Shown piece after piece: positions 1 to 9,386 of a stretch of 64,000 nucleotides of DNA. Made by a program: the position numbers and the translations under genes. How positions within the stretch are numbered: the first letter of the stretch is position 1; each line of letters starts with the position of its first letter. The stretch is from Altibacter sp. HG106 (GTDB taxonomy: Bacteria > Bacteroidota > Bacteroidia > Flavobacteriales > Flavobacteriaceae), in the NCBI RefSeq assembly GCF_028561755.1, contig NZ_JAQQTD010000007.1, forward strand, positions 1-64,000, read 5' to 3'. The notes beneath the pieces were generated by a model that had not been told where the DNA came from, ran no database searches, and saw only the letters and a list, made by a program, of their open reading frames with translations.

Positions 1-1775
1 AGTACTAAAAAGGCACTGTTGAACACATCGTTACGTGTTTCTGCGTCCATCGGACTTCCCATGACCATAAAGTCACGTTTTTGAAGGATCGGAGTAGAAA
101 CAGCAACATTGATTGTCCCATTATTGGTCACTGAGGCATCTTCTTCAACCTGAACCAGACTTCCTGTATGTTCTAATAACAAACTTCCATCAACGGTAAT
201 ATCAGCGTTTACACGCACATAATCGTCTGCCGCAATCGTCAGCGTCTCTCCCGTATTCACCGTAAGGGTACACACATCAAGTATTCCATGGATATCTGTA
301 TCGTAGGTGCCGTCTATCACCACCGGATTGGTGCTATCTGGAGCCCCACTTGGAGACCAAGAGCTTCCATTCCATGTTTTAATAGGGCCAGTACAGGCGG
401 CGATTTCAGTCGTAGTAATTTGGATATCATCAATAGCCATATCACTGGCAAAGCCATTCCCTAAAAGGGCATTTATTCTAATTTTAACGGTGCTCCCGGC
501 ATAAGCGGATAGATCGATGAATTCATCATTCACCCAACTAGCACCTTGATCGCCGGTTCTACTCCATAGTGTATTCCAGGAAGATCCACCGTCATCACTA
601 GCTTGCACAGAAAGTGTTCCCATATTTGCTCCAAGCATATGATAATCAAAGGTCATAGAAACAGTGTGTCCGGAAGGAAATTCAAAACAGGGTGATCCAA
701 TCATTGCATTTCTAGGTGCTGTTCCTTGTCCATCAATATTGGAAGCTTCTACAAAGGTATATAGAGTGCCCTGATTGGCCCCAGTAGGTCCCGTACCATT
801 GGACGGTGTCGAGTGACGGGTTCGAATCCAAGAACTGTTGGTGTTACAGGTAATAACTTCCTGCTCCCAAATGGTTTCTTCAAAGTCCATTGCATATGGG
901 AATGTATTTACCGTTTGTCGGCAATGAGGTGTGTTTTCTCCAATGTCATACAGACATTGCAAGATATCAATAGGTTCAATATAATCTGCAACAGCAGCGG
1001 TAGTGTCGCCAATATCATATATAAGTCCCGGGCTTGTCTCACCGGGAGAAAGAACTTGCACAAATGCCGTTCTACCGCTATTTCCTCTGGATTGGCATCG
1101 GCTGTCTCCCCCAACACGCTTAGCCGCTTGAAGCGCAGCCATAAGCTTATCTCCTAAGGTGCCCTCTGTATTGTTGAAAATAGCTTCCATGTCATCTAAT
1201 AAATCCTGTCCGTTGGCGGTGTCTAAAATGTTTCCTTGAATGGAATAGGTATATAAGGCGTTATCACCTTGTTGATCGTTTTTATAATCTCCATTGGAGG
1301 CACCTGAGAATCCGGCAGCTCCTGGATTATCCACACCAACGACTCCATATTGTCGGCTAGCGGAATTTCCGTCAGCCGCTACCGTTGCGTTAATGATCTG
1401 CTGTGGGGTGTCTCCGGCAAGCATTCTATTTCGCGCAATGGTTTGTGTTGAAGCATTATAGGCTGCCTGTGAGTGAATAGCTCCTACAATATTATCAGGG
1501 TTTGTGGTGCCATCGGTAATAAGGTCACTTAAAAAATCGATTCCGTTTGTATAGGAAACACAGCTACAGGCGGCTCCACCTACTTGACCGGTGGTTTTAT
1601 CGTAGGCCACGATAGAAAAAGTATCTCCTTCACTGTCTCGCGAAGTATCTGGATTCGTACCTAAGTTTCCTTCAGCTTCTTCAGGATTTTGTTGACAAGC
1701 AGTCATTCCGAAGAAAAGAACGGCCATAAGTAAACTCGTAATTATTACGGGGGTTTTGAGTAATTTGTTGATCAT
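1..1775 (-). CDS. Lipoprotein with DUF1028 and MAM domains (C-terminus outside window)
   Basis: Open from an ATG at 1775 to the window edge, about 591 residues, without its C-terminus. The N-terminus is a signal peptide ending in a lipobox (FFGMTAC), so it is probably a lipoprotein exported to the outer membrane. Residues about 40-290 resemble DUF1028 (start TFSIVAYD, then GQVGGAA), a family thought to share the Ntn-hydrolase fold; activity is unknown. Residues about 300-470 form a MAM-like beta-sandwich (SFDYHML-type core, DDGGSSWNTLW, DMAIDDIQI), usually an adhesion or carbohydrate-contact module. A further tail (about 475-591) with a TWNGSSWSPSG motif is typical of flavobacterial surface proteins. 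It leads a block of five secreted proteins on this strand. The same kind of MAM module recurs in the gene at 2713-4077. Confidence 0.8.
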   Translation of the reverse strand, partial: MINKLLKTPVIITSLLMAVLFFGMTACQQNPEEAEGNLGTNPDTSRDSEGDTFSIVAYDKTTGQVGGAACSCVSYTNGIDFLSDLITDGTTNPDNIVGAIHSQAAYNASTQTIARNRMLAGDTPQQIINATVAADGNSASRQYGVVGVDNPGAAGFSGASNGDYKNDQQGDNALYTYSIQGNILDTANGQDLLDDMEAIFNNTEGTLGDKLMAALQAAKRVGGDSRCQSRGNSGRTAFVQVLSPGETSPGLIYDIGDTTAAVADYIEPIDILQCLYDIGENTPHCRQTVNTFPYAMDFEETIWEQEVITCNTNSSWIRTRHSTPSNGTGPTGANQGTLYTFVEASNIDGQGTAPRNAMIGSPCFEFPSGHTVSMTFDYHMLGANMGTLSVQASDDGGSSWNTLWSRTGDQGASWVNDEFIDLSAYAGSTVKIRINALLGNGFASDMAIDDIQITTTEIAACTGPIKTWNGSSWSPSGAPDSTNPVVIDGTYDTDIHGILDVCTLTVNTGETLTIAADDYVRVNADITVDGSLLLEHTGSLVQVEEDASVTNNGTINVAVSTPILQKRDFMVMGSPMDAETRNDVFNSAFLV

Positions 1776-1815
1776 TGTTGTGTAGGTATAAGATTATTTG
1801 AGGCGTATTTAAATG

Positions 1816-2673
1816 TTAGAGTTGTTGTAATAAGGTGATGGTTAAATAAGCATCTTGCGCATTGTCTGTTAAACCGTCGTTTCCGTTATAAGGACCCGAG
1901 CAGATACCAAAAAAGGCATAGCCAGTAGTGGGTCCACCGCACAAGCCAGATACGTTGAGACTATTCGGGTTGACATTTATCCAATCCCATAGGCGGGCTC
2001 TCACACGAATGTTGTAGCTAACACCTTCAGTTAGACTCACCTGATGTTGGATGGTGGTTTGACGTCCTAGCGCTTGAAAGGCATTGGTAGGTGCTCTCTT
2101 GGTGTTTGAGGATACATTGCTTTCCCCAACGGTTACACCATCTATTTCTAGCATGTAGGAGCCATGTACGGTACCTTCATAGGAAGTGTTCGACATGTTT
2201 GCGGCAGCGATGTACCCGCTCACATGAATTTCGTAGACGCCCGTGTAGGGTGCCACAAAATTCTGGTCTAGCCCCGGAATGGTATAGGTTGTAGTTGTAT
2301 TTGCTGCTCTTTCTGTAGTTGTCTGCTCATATTGAACGGTAAACCCTTCATTGAACATTTTTTCCCATTGCGTTCCATTCCAAAAATAAAATCCTGGTGA
2401 CACCTGATTTAAACCGCTTCCCATGGTAGCGGTATTATACACCCATAAGCCTTCTACGTTGGAAGGTGAAATTGTTGTCGCGTCATTTCTTGATTGTAAG
2501 GCGACTCTAGGTATCATGAGGCCTTGGTCGTCGCTATTAAGCTGAAGAATAGCGCCATCTTCGATGGTTTCGTAATCGCCGGTTGACGTTTCGCCAATGA
2601 TCACCTGAGAAGATGCAGGCAGTGACATTGTCAATAATATAAGTGCGATTAAGCGTGAAGTAATATTTTTCAT
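1816..2673 (-). CDS. Secreted head-module / C1q-like beta-sandwich protein, paralogue 1
   Basis: A 285-residue exported protein. I take the ATG at 2673 as start because it is directly followed by a clean signal peptide (MKNITSRLIALILL...ASSQ); the longer frame starts at a TTG. Residues about 25-110 are a head module found in many Bacteroidota surface proteins (ILQLNSDDQGLMIPRVAL, a GLWVYNTAT turn, PGFYFWNGTQWEKMF). The C-terminal 150 residues (FVAPYTGVYEIHVSGY, ending DAYLTITLLQQL) look like a C1q/TNF-type jelly roll. Two paralogues follow directly upstream (2713-4077, 4146-4973). No T9SS sorting tail is visible. Function is unknown; surface attachment or filament formation is an inference. 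Confidence 0.75.
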   Translation of the reverse strand: MKNITSRLIALILLTMSLPASSQVIIGETSTGDYETIEDGAILQLNSDDQGLMIPRVALQSRNDATTISPSNVEGLWVYNTATMGSGLNQVSPGFYFWNGTQWEKMFNEGFTVQYEQTTTERAANTTTTYTIPGLDQNFVAPYTGVYEIHVSGYIAAANMSNTSYEGTVHGSYMLEIDGVTVGESNVSSNTKRAPTNAFQALGRQTTIQHQVSLTEGVSYNIRVRARLWDWINVNPNSLNVSGLCGGPTTGYAFFGICSGPYNGNDGLTDNAQDAYLTITLLQQL

Positions 2674-2712
2674 GATTATTATTTGAGAATTGGGGTGCAA
2701 ATCGGTGTCTTG

Positions 2713-4077
2713 TTAGAATTGTCGAATTAGACTAATTGTCATGGTTCCTCGCTGCGCGTCGTTTACAGAGCTACTTCCTGAATAGCCACTGGTGTTCTTT
2801 CCAAAGGTGGCTGTACCCACATTGTTTGGAAGCCATTCTCTTCCGCGTACTGCAAATCGATAGGTCGTTCCTGCGGCCAGATTGATATTATAGATGATGC
2901 TCGCACTCTGCGCCAGGTTATTCACGGTAGTACTACCAAGTCGTTTGGAGGAAGAGGTGAGGTACGTTTCTTTCAATGTGGTAAAGGATGTCACCGCAGT
3001 ATTGGTCAAACTAATATTGTCAATAGCAATATCTGCTTGCCAGGTAGAGCCGGTGGTCCTATTGAATCGTAATTGAATAGATCCTCCTATATAGGCAGAC
3101 AAATCTACGCTCTGTGTGTTCCAAACGTTCCCTTGATTTCCGGTCTGTGACCATATAGGAGTCCAGGTTCCTCCGTCATCATCACTAACCTCTAGAAGGA
3201 AGGTTCCCATATCGGCAGCGCCATACATATGATAGTCGAATGTAAAGGTGGCGGCAGGCAAAGAGGTTAAATTGAAACAAGGAGACGTTAATATCGTCTG
3301 TCTATCTGGATAGTTGGGGGTCGATGCTTCGGTATATATATACCAGCTCCCATTGGAGGCTGCAGCGGGTCCGGTATTTCCACTTGGGGTCCCTCCCGCA
3401 TCACGGGTCCAATCAAAAAAATCAGCCGCCGATTGTGTCCATAGGCCAAGTCCGCTTTCAAAACTCTCGTTGTAGGGATAGGTCGTAACACCTCCGGTGC
3501 AGTCGTCACCGCTTCCACCGCCACCGCCACCGGTACTGATGTCGGCCATGGCTAAACTTATGGATCCTTGAGTGGCGCCATCGCCAGTTGTACTTATCAG
3601 GTTCCCTGCGGAATAAAAAGCTTCCACTCTAATTTGGTAGGTTCCGCTGAAAGGAACGGTAAATTCTCCGGTATCGAGTCCGGGAAGAATCACATATTCT
3701 GTGCTGGTAGTACTTGCTAACACTTCAGCCGATTGCTCGTAGGTTAAATTATAGCCCTGTGTATAAAAGCGTTTCCATATCGAGCCATCGAAGTAATAGA
3801 AACCGGGTGTCACTTCATTTCCAACACTTCCTGCCGTCGCGGTATTGTAGACCAAGAGACCGGTAGTGGGCGATCCGCTGATCGTGGTATTATCGTTGGT
3901 TCCTGTAAGAGCTACCTTGGTCATTAAAAAACCCTTATTGGTACTTCGTATATCTAGAGCTGCCGAGGCATTTGGAGTGGTAGTATTCACCCCAACCTGA
4001 GCGGTGGCCACTGTAGCGCACAGTAGTAAAGAGATTTTGAAGGTTGAAAACCGATTCAATATTGTAAAAAGTTTCAT
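2713..4077 (-). CDS. Secreted head-module protein with MAM domain inserted in its C1q-like sandwich, paralogue 2
   Basis: 454 residues with a signal peptide (cleavage near VATAQ). Residues about 28-105 repeat the head module (ALDIRSTNKGFLMTKVAL, GLLVYNTATAG, PGFYYFDGSIWKRF). The sandwich begins normally (FTVPFSGTYQIRVEAFYSAG). After SISLAMADIS (about residue 185) a glycine-rich linker leads into a complete MAM-like domain (about 195-357: SFESGLGLW, TFDYHMYG, ADIAIDNISL). The sandwich then resumes (TLKETYLTSSSKRLG ... QRGTMTISLIRQF). The shorter paralogue at 4146-4973 is continuous across this point. The inserted module resembles the MAM domain of the gene at 1-1775. Role unknown, likely cell-surface adhesion. 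Confidence 0.8.
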   Translation of the reverse strand: MKLFTILNRFSTFKISLLLCATVATAQVGVNTTTPNASAALDIRSTNKGFLMTKVALTGTNDNTTISGSPTTGLLVYNTATAGSVGNEVTPGFYYFDGSIWKRFYTQGYNLTYEQSAEVLASTTSTEYVILPGLDTGEFTVPFSGTYQIRVEAFYSAGNLISTTGDGATQGSISLAMADISTGGGGGGSGDDCTGGVTTYPYNESFESGLGLWTQSAADFFDWTRDAGGTPSGNTGPAAASNGSWYIYTEASTPNYPDRQTILTSPCFNLTSLPAATFTFDYHMYGAADMGTFLLEVSDDDGGTWTPIWSQTGNQGNVWNTQSVDLSAYIGGSIQLRFNRTTGSTWQADIAIDNISLTNTAVTSFTTLKETYLTSSSKRLGSTTVNNLAQSASIIYNINLAAGTTYRFAVRGREWLPNNVGTATFGKNTSGYSGSSSVNDAQRGTMTISLIRQF

Positions 4078-4145
4078 AGTAAGATGCTTAATCCAGTTGA
4101 TATGTAAATCGCTTCATTCATAGAAGAATAGGCAGATTACTGATT

Positions 4146-4973
4146 TTATTGTTGTTTTAACAAAGTCACGGTAATGGACCCTCGTTGGGCATTATTAACC
4201 CCACTGGCACCAGGATATCCGCTAGTGTCCTTACCGAAGGTACCCAGGCCAACATTATTGCGTGACCATTCTCTACCGGTTACGTTAAAACGATACGTGT
4301 CCAGAACATCGAGGTCTACAGTGTAAATAATCGTTGTATTTTGGGGTAAACTGTTCAAGGTAGTCGTCTGAATTCGTTTGGAAGTGGAAGTCACATACTT
4401 TTCTTTCACGCGCACCGGTAGGCCTAAAAGTCCCGTAGTCATATTTAAACTCACTGAAGCCTGGCCAACTCCTTCGGAAGTGGTGGAGGATAAGTTTCCA
4501 CAGGCATAGGCAGTTTCAACTCTAATTTGATAGGTTCCGGAGTAAGGCACATTAATAAATCCCGTATCCAAACCAGCAATTTGGGTGTATACAAAAGATA
4601 ACGCACTTGCAGTCGTTTGTGAGCTTTGATCAAATTTGATTCCATATCCCCGGTTATAGAAACGCGACCATTGGGTTCCATTCCAATAATAGAAACCCGG
4701 GGTAACTTGAACCGGAAGTGCCCCGGCTGTTACCGTGTTGTAAACCAGGAGTCCAACAGATGCAGCGGGGGTAATGGTAGTGACATCGTTGGTTCCTGAA
4801 AGCGCCACTTGAGGCGTTAATAGTCCTTTGTTGGAACCTGAAATATCAAGTAGGGCACCGCTTGCCGGAGAAGTCGTATTTATTCCCACTTGGGCGGTTG
4901 TTGTTACCACTGCAAATGAAGAAATAAATAGAAAATAGCGCCAACACCTTTTTCTTATGTAATAACTCATCAT
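4146..4973 (-). CDS. Secreted head-module / C1q-like beta-sandwich protein, paralogue 3
   Basis: About 275 residues. Start is uncertain: ATGs at 4973 and 4970 sit just before a positively charged signal peptide (SYYIRKRCWRYFLF ... TTTAQ), while an in-frame ATG at 5009 would add 12 residues. It has a head module (LLDISGSNKGLLTPQVAL, GLLVYNTVTAG, PGFYYWNGTQWSRF) and a C-terminal jelly-roll-like domain (INVPYSGTYQIRVETAY, KYVTSTSKRIQ, QRGSITVTLLKQQ). It is the uninterrupted counterpart of the gene at 2713-4077 and aligns with it on both sides of the inserted MAM domain. No sorting tail is obvious. Function unknown. Confidence 0.75.
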   Translation of the reverse strand: MMSYYIRKRCWRYFLFISSFAVVTTTAQVGINTTSPASGALLDISGSNKGLLTPQVALSGTNDVTTITPAASVGLLVYNTVTAGALPVQVTPGFYYWNGTQWSRFYNRGYGIKFDQSSQTTASALSFVYTQIAGLDTGFINVPYSGTYQIRVETAYACGNLSSTTSEGVGQASVSLNMTTGLLGLPVRVKEKYVTSTSKRIQTTTLNSLPQNTTIIYTVDLDVLDTYRFNVTGREWSRNNVGLGTFGKDTSGYPGASGVNNAQRGSITVTLLKQQ

Positions 4974-5143
4974 GGTCTGATACTTAATTAATTGGGGATA
5001 CAATAGCATTTAAAAATCTTTGAAATGCATTAAAAAATCGATGAAATGCATTAAAAATTAATATATGTCAGTAAATACTTACGTAAAATGTAGGAATGTG
5101 GTTTTATTGTATCTAACTTTTCCTTGAATTCTTACATCAAAAA

Positions 5144-5169
5144 AAACCCGTGATTGGCATCACGGGTTT
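5144..5169 (-). terminator. Rho-independent terminator after the 724-residue gene
   Basis: A perfect 11-bp stem (AAACCCGTGAT / ATCACGGGTTT) with a TGGC loop. On the minus strand the stem is followed by a run of T. It lies 25 bases beyond the stop codon of the gene ending at 5195. Confidence 0.85.
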
Positions 5170-5194
5170 CAATAGTAAATAAGATTGGTAATGG

Positions 5195-7369
5195 TCAGCG
5201 GTTTGTATTTTCAAATAGTACCGTGTTGTTCTCCTGAATCCCGTCCTCGCGGTTGTTATTGGGAAGGATCGCTTCAGGGGCATTGGGAAATCGCAAATCG
5301 GTATACAGCGACCGTGCTTCGGAAGTTGTTCCTTCAGAATCTTTTCTGTTAGCCACAATATGCCAGGAAAATGGAACGCTACTCGTTCCGCCTTGTAATT
5401 CTGTAACAGTAAAGCCGCTTTGTGTTTTATTCGTTACGTAAACACCATTACAGTCTCCTTCGAGTTGAATAAAAACCTTTAAGGGATGTTGCTCACTCAC
5501 TACAATATTGTTCGAAAGGATCGGATCGATTGTGACATTGGCGACGCCATTTTGAAGAGTTCCGGTTCCATAGTCTTCAAAAAGTACTTCGGGAGCCTCT
5601 GGGGCGAACATGATTTTTTTAGGATCTCCATTCGTGGCCCCATCAACAATAGTAGATACAGTGCCGTTTCCAATAATCTTATATTGAGTAGACCCGTAGC
5701 GAGCGCCTGCATAGGCATACGAGTAATTGCTGCTCGAGCCGCCACTGTAAAAGAATCCGCCGTAATACATAGAAGATCCTCCTACGTAGCTACTGTTCGT
5801 AAACCCGGCGAGCATAGCTCTTGGATCTCGGTTATCGGCATCGATAGCGCTTCCGGTATAGTTGGTTTGAAAGCGTGCGGCTTCCCGATCTCCCGAGGTT
5901 TTTTCCGTAAGAACATACAATCCCAGATCGGTAGCATTGCTATTGACCCCCACATTATAGTGAAGGCTTGAGGCAGAAGAAATTGAAGTTGTGCTTCCAG
6001 AAACGGCTCTTATCCCCATATTTTGTCGGGTAGTTCCTATGGCATCACTCACGGCCAACACACCATTGGCACCATTAGCACCCGTACCCCAGCCAATTAT
6101 GCCTCCTATTAGGAAAGAGCTTCCGGTAAAGGCTGTGGTTCCGTAGACTCCGTGATTATTAGCAGAGGTGCCAAAAACCCCAAAGCCTGTTCCCGTATCA
6201 GAACCATAAAGTGCTACTCCCGTACCATTGGTTTCAGAAATAACTCCATACGGTTGAGCGGGGTTATTCACACGAAGAGCAGCATTGTTATAAGGATTGC
6301 TTCCTATGCCTACGGTACCAGCATCTGCAATCTGCATACGCTGTACATCATTGGTTCGAAAGCTCAGAGACGTATTATCGGTGGTACCTAAAAAATTGGT
6401 GCTGCTATTGGTACCAGCATTTCCCAGAAGTGACCAGTCCCGGCCTCCAGTTCCTCCCATGGCAATCCATTCCCCATCATCCCAATAGTAGAATCCTGGA
6501 AGTACTTCGGTGCTTCCGCTACTAGCGGATGCTGTATTGAATACCAATAATCCTGATGTAGGTGCCACAACCGGCGCAGCCACATCGGTAGCGGTAAGTG
6601 CTACACGATTGATCAGTAGTCCTCTGTTGATATCTGCCAATTCCAATTGTGCGCTTCCATTGGGCGAATTAGTACCCATTCCCACGTTATCACTGCTACC
6701 ATCTACGAATAGGGCATTTTCTTGGTTGTCGGTTTCCACCCGTAAATTAATATCATCTCCAATAGGATTAAAGGTCCATTCCAATTCTGATCCACCGGAA
6801 TTGTTGGCATTGGCGTTGAAGAAATCATAGCCTTCAATAGACATGTTCATTTGATTGGCTCCAGGTTTCCAGAATCCCATGGTACGCTCCGAATCCCAGG
6901 AGTAGAAGGGGCGTATCCGCGTCCCGTTTCCCATGGCTAGTACCTGAAAGTCGTTGGCGACTCGAAATCGCTGCGTATCATTGGTACGAAAGGTAAGCGC
7001 TTCATTGTCGGTAGTACCCACAAAATTGATGTCGGCATCAGTACCATCGTTTCCAAGGAGTTCCCAATCGTCCCCGGAAAGTGAGCGCCATTGTGTTCCG
7101 TCCCAATAAAAATAACCGGGTCCGGTCGTGGTATTGGTGTTATACACCAACAAGCTTTCTGTTGAGCTACCCACGATAGGGGCAATGGTACCTAAATTTA
7201 AAATGTTCACTCGGGGTACCAAAATAGCCTTATCACTACTTGTGATATCTAAAATGGTTCCGGAGTCAGGCGTTGTGGTGCCTATTCCTACTTGCGAATA
7301 AAGCTGGGTCGCAAATAGCAGGGATACTACAACGCAGGGGCAAGTAATAGAGCGTAGTAGTTGTTTCAT
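5195..7369 (-). CDS. Large secreted protein with two head modules and a tail-fibre-like C-terminus
   Basis: 724 residues with a signal peptide (cleavage after TQLYSQ). A head module plus linker occurs twice: about 35-130 (ILDITSSDKAILVPRVNI, PGYFYWDGTQWRSL, DDWELLGNDGTDADINFVGT) and about 245-365 (QLELADINRGLLINRVAL, PGFYYWDDGEWIAM, RDWSLLGNAGTNSSTNFLGT). The middle (about 380-560) is rich in short Gly/Asn repeats (GVFGTSANNHGVYGTT), as in trimeric fibres. The end (about 600-724) carries a motif set seen in bacterial and phage fibre proteins (VTIDPILSNNI, LEGDCNGVYVTNKT, ELQGGTSSVPFSWHIVA). A surface fibre or adhesin is likely but not proven. It has its own terminator and probable promoter, so it is likely transcribed apart from the genes at 1-4973. 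Confidence 0.8.
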   Translation of the reverse strand: MKQLLRSITCPCVVVSLLFATQLYSQVGIGTTTPDSGTILDITSSDKAILVPRVNILNLGTIAPIVGSSTESLLVYNTNTTTGPGYFYWDGTQWRSLSGDDWELLGNDGTDADINFVGTTDNEALTFRTNDTQRFRVANDFQVLAMGNGTRIRPFYSWDSERTMGFWKPGANQMNMSIEGYDFFNANANNSGGSELEWTFNPIGDDINLRVETDNQENALFVDGSSDNVGMGTNSPNGSAQLELADINRGLLINRVALTATDVAAPVVAPTSGLLVFNTASASSGSTEVLPGFYYWDDGEWIAMGGTGGRDWSLLGNAGTNSSTNFLGTTDNTSLSFRTNDVQRMQIADAGTVGIGSNPYNNAALRVNNPAQPYGVISETNGTGVALYGSDTGTGFGVFGTSANNHGVYGTTAFTGSSFLIGGIIGWGTGANGANGVLAVSDAIGTTRQNMGIRAVSGSTTSISSASSLHYNVGVNSNATDLGLYVLTEKTSGDREAARFQTNYTGSAIDADNRDPRAMLAGFTNSSYVGGSSMYYGGFFYSGGSSSNYSYAYAGARYGSTQYKIIGNGTVSTIVDGATNGDPKKIMFAPEAPEVLFEDYGTGTLQNGVANVTIDPILSNNIVVSEQHPLKVFIQLEGDCNGVYVTNKTQSGFTVTELQGGTSSVPFSWHIVANRKDSEGTTSEARSLYTDLRFPNAPEAILPNNNREDGIQENNTVLFENTNR

Positions 7370-7401
7370 AAGATTTGGGTTTTTGGTTTTTTGTCATAAC
7401 A

Positions 7402-7432
7402 CAATTCTAATAATAATAACGACAAAACGCAA
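7402..7432 (-). promoter_or_regulatory. Possible Bacteroidota promoter for the 724-residue gene
   Basis: Reading the minus strand, TTG (7432-7430) is followed after 20 bases by TAGAATTG (7409-7402). This is one base off the TAnnTTTG -7 consensus and ends 32 bases before the ATG at 7369. The rest of the AT-rich gap 7370-7591 shows nothing else. Confidence 0.35.
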
Positions 7433-7591
7433 AAAACATAGATGAAATACACTAAATATTAACAGAAAAGCTAACAAATTGCCAAAATTAGAATTTATTC
7501 CATGCTATTTTAGCAATTTCCCAGATGATATTCTCACAGTGTATCTTACTACTTGATAATCAAATACGTAGTATTTGCGTAGTTTTGAAGC

Positions 7592-8533
7592 ATGAGGATG
7601 TCGCCATTTTCTTTTGAACCGACCTACGATGTCGTCGTTGATGAAATTAAAGCTGAGTTCTTGACCGAAAAGGGAGTTAGCTTGCATCTTTTACGTGAGG
7701 ATACGCTTCATCCTGAGATTTCCGGAAACAAATTTCGAAAATTGAAGTACAACGTAGCAGAAGCACTCAACAAGAAAAGTTCCGGATTGTTAACGTTTGG
7801 CGGAGCTTATTCCAACCATATTGCCGCTGCGGCCGCGGTCGGAAAAAGGATGAATCTACCTACCATAGGAATCATTCGAGGGGATGAGCTAGAAAATTCG
7901 TTTCTAGAGAATCCGACGCTTCGCTTTGCACACGAACAAGGAATGCAATTAGAATTTTGGAGCCGGAATGCGTTCCGAAGAAAAGACAGTACCGAATCCA
8001 TTGAAGGATGGAAGCAACAGTGGGGTGATGTGTACATCCTTCCCGAAGGCGGCACCAACGCCCTTGCCGTGAAAGGCTGTGCCGAAATTATTAAGAAGCC
8101 TCATCACCAGTATACGCATATCGCAGTTTCTGTTGGAACTGGTGGCACCCTGGCGGGAATTGCAACCACCGCAAAACCCCATCAGCAGCTGCTTGGCTTC
8201 TCTGTCCTAAAAGGCACCTTTCAGGCAGAAGTGATTGAAAAATATGCCCCTTCGAAGAATGTTATACTTACCGATGACTATTGTTTTGGTGGCTATGCCA
8301 AGGTAACCCCCTCCCTTATATCTTTTATAAATACCTTTCGGCTACAAAATAATATTCAGCTCGATCCCGTTTACACAGGAAAGATGATGTGGGGACTTTT
8401 TGACTGGGTTAAAAATGGGAAGTTCCCTAAAAATAGCCGTATTTTAGCCGTTCATACAGGTGGCTTGCAAGGCATCGCCGGTATGAATCAGCAATTGAAA
8501 CGAAAAAATAAGCCGCAAATTCTAACTTCATAA
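7592..8533 (+). CDS. PLP-dependent ACC deaminase / D-cysteine desulfhydrase family enzyme
   Basis: 313 residues, the normal length for fold-type II PLP enzymes of this group. The GNKFRKLKY motif at residues 45-53 carries the probable PLP lysine (K47), FGGAYSNHI (about 69-77) is the substrate/PLP-phosphate loop, and [10 protein letters not shown] (about 180) is the glycine-rich phosphate-binding loop. Family members deaminate 1-aminocyclopropane-1-carboxylate or desulfhydrate D-cysteine; sequence alone does not separate these. ATGs at 7592 and 7598 are both possible. The stop (TAATG) overlaps the start of the next gene by one base, so translation is probably coupled to the GH73-LysM lipoprotein and hemL. 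Confidence 0.85.
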   Translation: MRMSPFSFEPTYDVVVDEIKAEFLTEKGVSLHLLREDTLHPEISGNKFRKLKYNVAEALNKKSSGLLTFGGAYSNHIAAAAAVGKRMNLPTIGIIRGDELENSFLENPTLRFAHEQGMQLEFWSRNAFRRKDSTESIEGWKQQWGDVYILPEGGTNALAVKGCAEIIKKPHHQYTHIAVSVGTGGTLAGIATTAKPHQQLLGFSVLKGTFQAEVIEKYAPSKNVILTDDYCFGGYAKVTPSLISFINTFRLQNNIQLDPVYTGKMMWGLFDWVKNGKFPKNSRILAVHTGGLQGIAGMNQQLKRKNKPQILTS

Positions 8534-9381
8534 TGCGTTACCTACTTGTATTGCTTCTCTGTGTCACCTTTTCCGTTGTAGGATGTAAAGCGAAGAAAAA
8601 AACGACCTATAAAAAACGAACCACGACAGAACGGGTCAGCAAACGGCCTAAAAAAGAGGAGGTAGTTATCCAGAACACCACTACCGAGAGAGAAGGCAGC
8701 ACCGTGGTGATAAAACCCGATGCCAATGCCTCGTATGCCGAGATCGTTGCGGCGTACATCGCGAGTTACAGTGAGATTGCCCAGGATGAAATGCTTCAGT
8801 ACGGCATTCCCGCGAGTATCACACTGGCTCAAGGTATTTTGGAAAGTGGCGCTGGCCGTGGCGAGCTCACCGGAAAGGCCAATAACCACTTCGGAATAAA
8901 ATGCCATAAAGGTTGGACAGGGGGAAGGGTGTATCACGATGATGATGAAAAAGGCGAGTGCTTCCGAAAATATAAAGATCCTAAATATTCGTTTCGAGAT
9001 CATTCTTTGTTTCTAACGCAACGCAGTCGCTATCAAGATCTCTTCACACTGAAAAAAACAGATTATAAAGGCTGGGCCCGAGGCTTGAAAAAAGCGGGCT
9101 ATGCCACGGATCCCAAATATCCCAACAAGCTCATCAGCATCATCGAGCGCTACGATCTTACCCGTTTCGATAAGGAGGTGTTAGGAGGTTCGTACGATTC
9201 CGAAGAAAACCAACAAGGGGAAACCATTGAAACCTATACCATCCGCAAAGGGGATACTCTTTACAGTATTTCTCGTCGATTCAATATGACCGTGGATACG
9301 TTAAAAGAGTATAACGGCCTCACAAGCAATACCATTTCTGTAGGACAAGTGTTATATTTGCGTCCAATTAAAAATCAATAA
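8533..9381 (+). CDS. Lipoprotein peptidoglycan hydrolase: GH73 glucosaminidase with LysM
   Basis: 282 residues. A lipoprotein signal ([18 protein letters not shown]) is followed by a very basic linker ([14 protein letters not shown]). Residues about 75-215 match the mannosyl-glycoprotein endo-beta-N-acetylglucosaminidase (GH73/FlgJ-like) domain, with the probable catalytic glutamate in [10 protein letters not shown] and the [12 protein letters not shown] segment. The C-terminal 45 residues are one LysM repeat ([16 protein letters not shown] ... [11 protein letters not shown]) that binds peptidoglycan. It likely cleaves glycan strands during wall growth or separation from the inner face of the outer membrane. 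It overlaps the upstream PLP gene by one base and lies five bases before hemL. Confidence 0.9.
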   Translation: MRYLLVLLLCVTFSVVGCKAKKKTTYKKRTTTERVSKRPKKEEVVIQNTTTEREGSTVVIKPDANASYAEIVAAYIASYSEIAQDEMLQYGIPASITLAQGILESGAGRGELTGKANNHFGIKCHKGWTGGRVYHDDDEKGECFRKYKDPKYSFRDHSLFLTQRSRYQDLFTLKKTDYKGWARGLKKAGYATDPKYPNKLISIIERYDLTRFDKEVLGGSYDSEENQQGETIETYTIRKGDTLYSISRRFNMTVDTLKEYNGLTSNTISVGQVLYLRPIKNQ

Positions 9382-9386
9382 TTTTT

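Noticed and set aside
5486-5971. Plus-strand ORF of 161 codons
   Set aside because: Antisense to the 724-residue secreted protein whose repeats and signal peptide are well supported.
8542-9003. Minus-strand ORF of 153 codons
   Set aside because: Lies inside the GH73-LysM gene on the other strand, has no signal, domain or start support; a shadow of the real frame.
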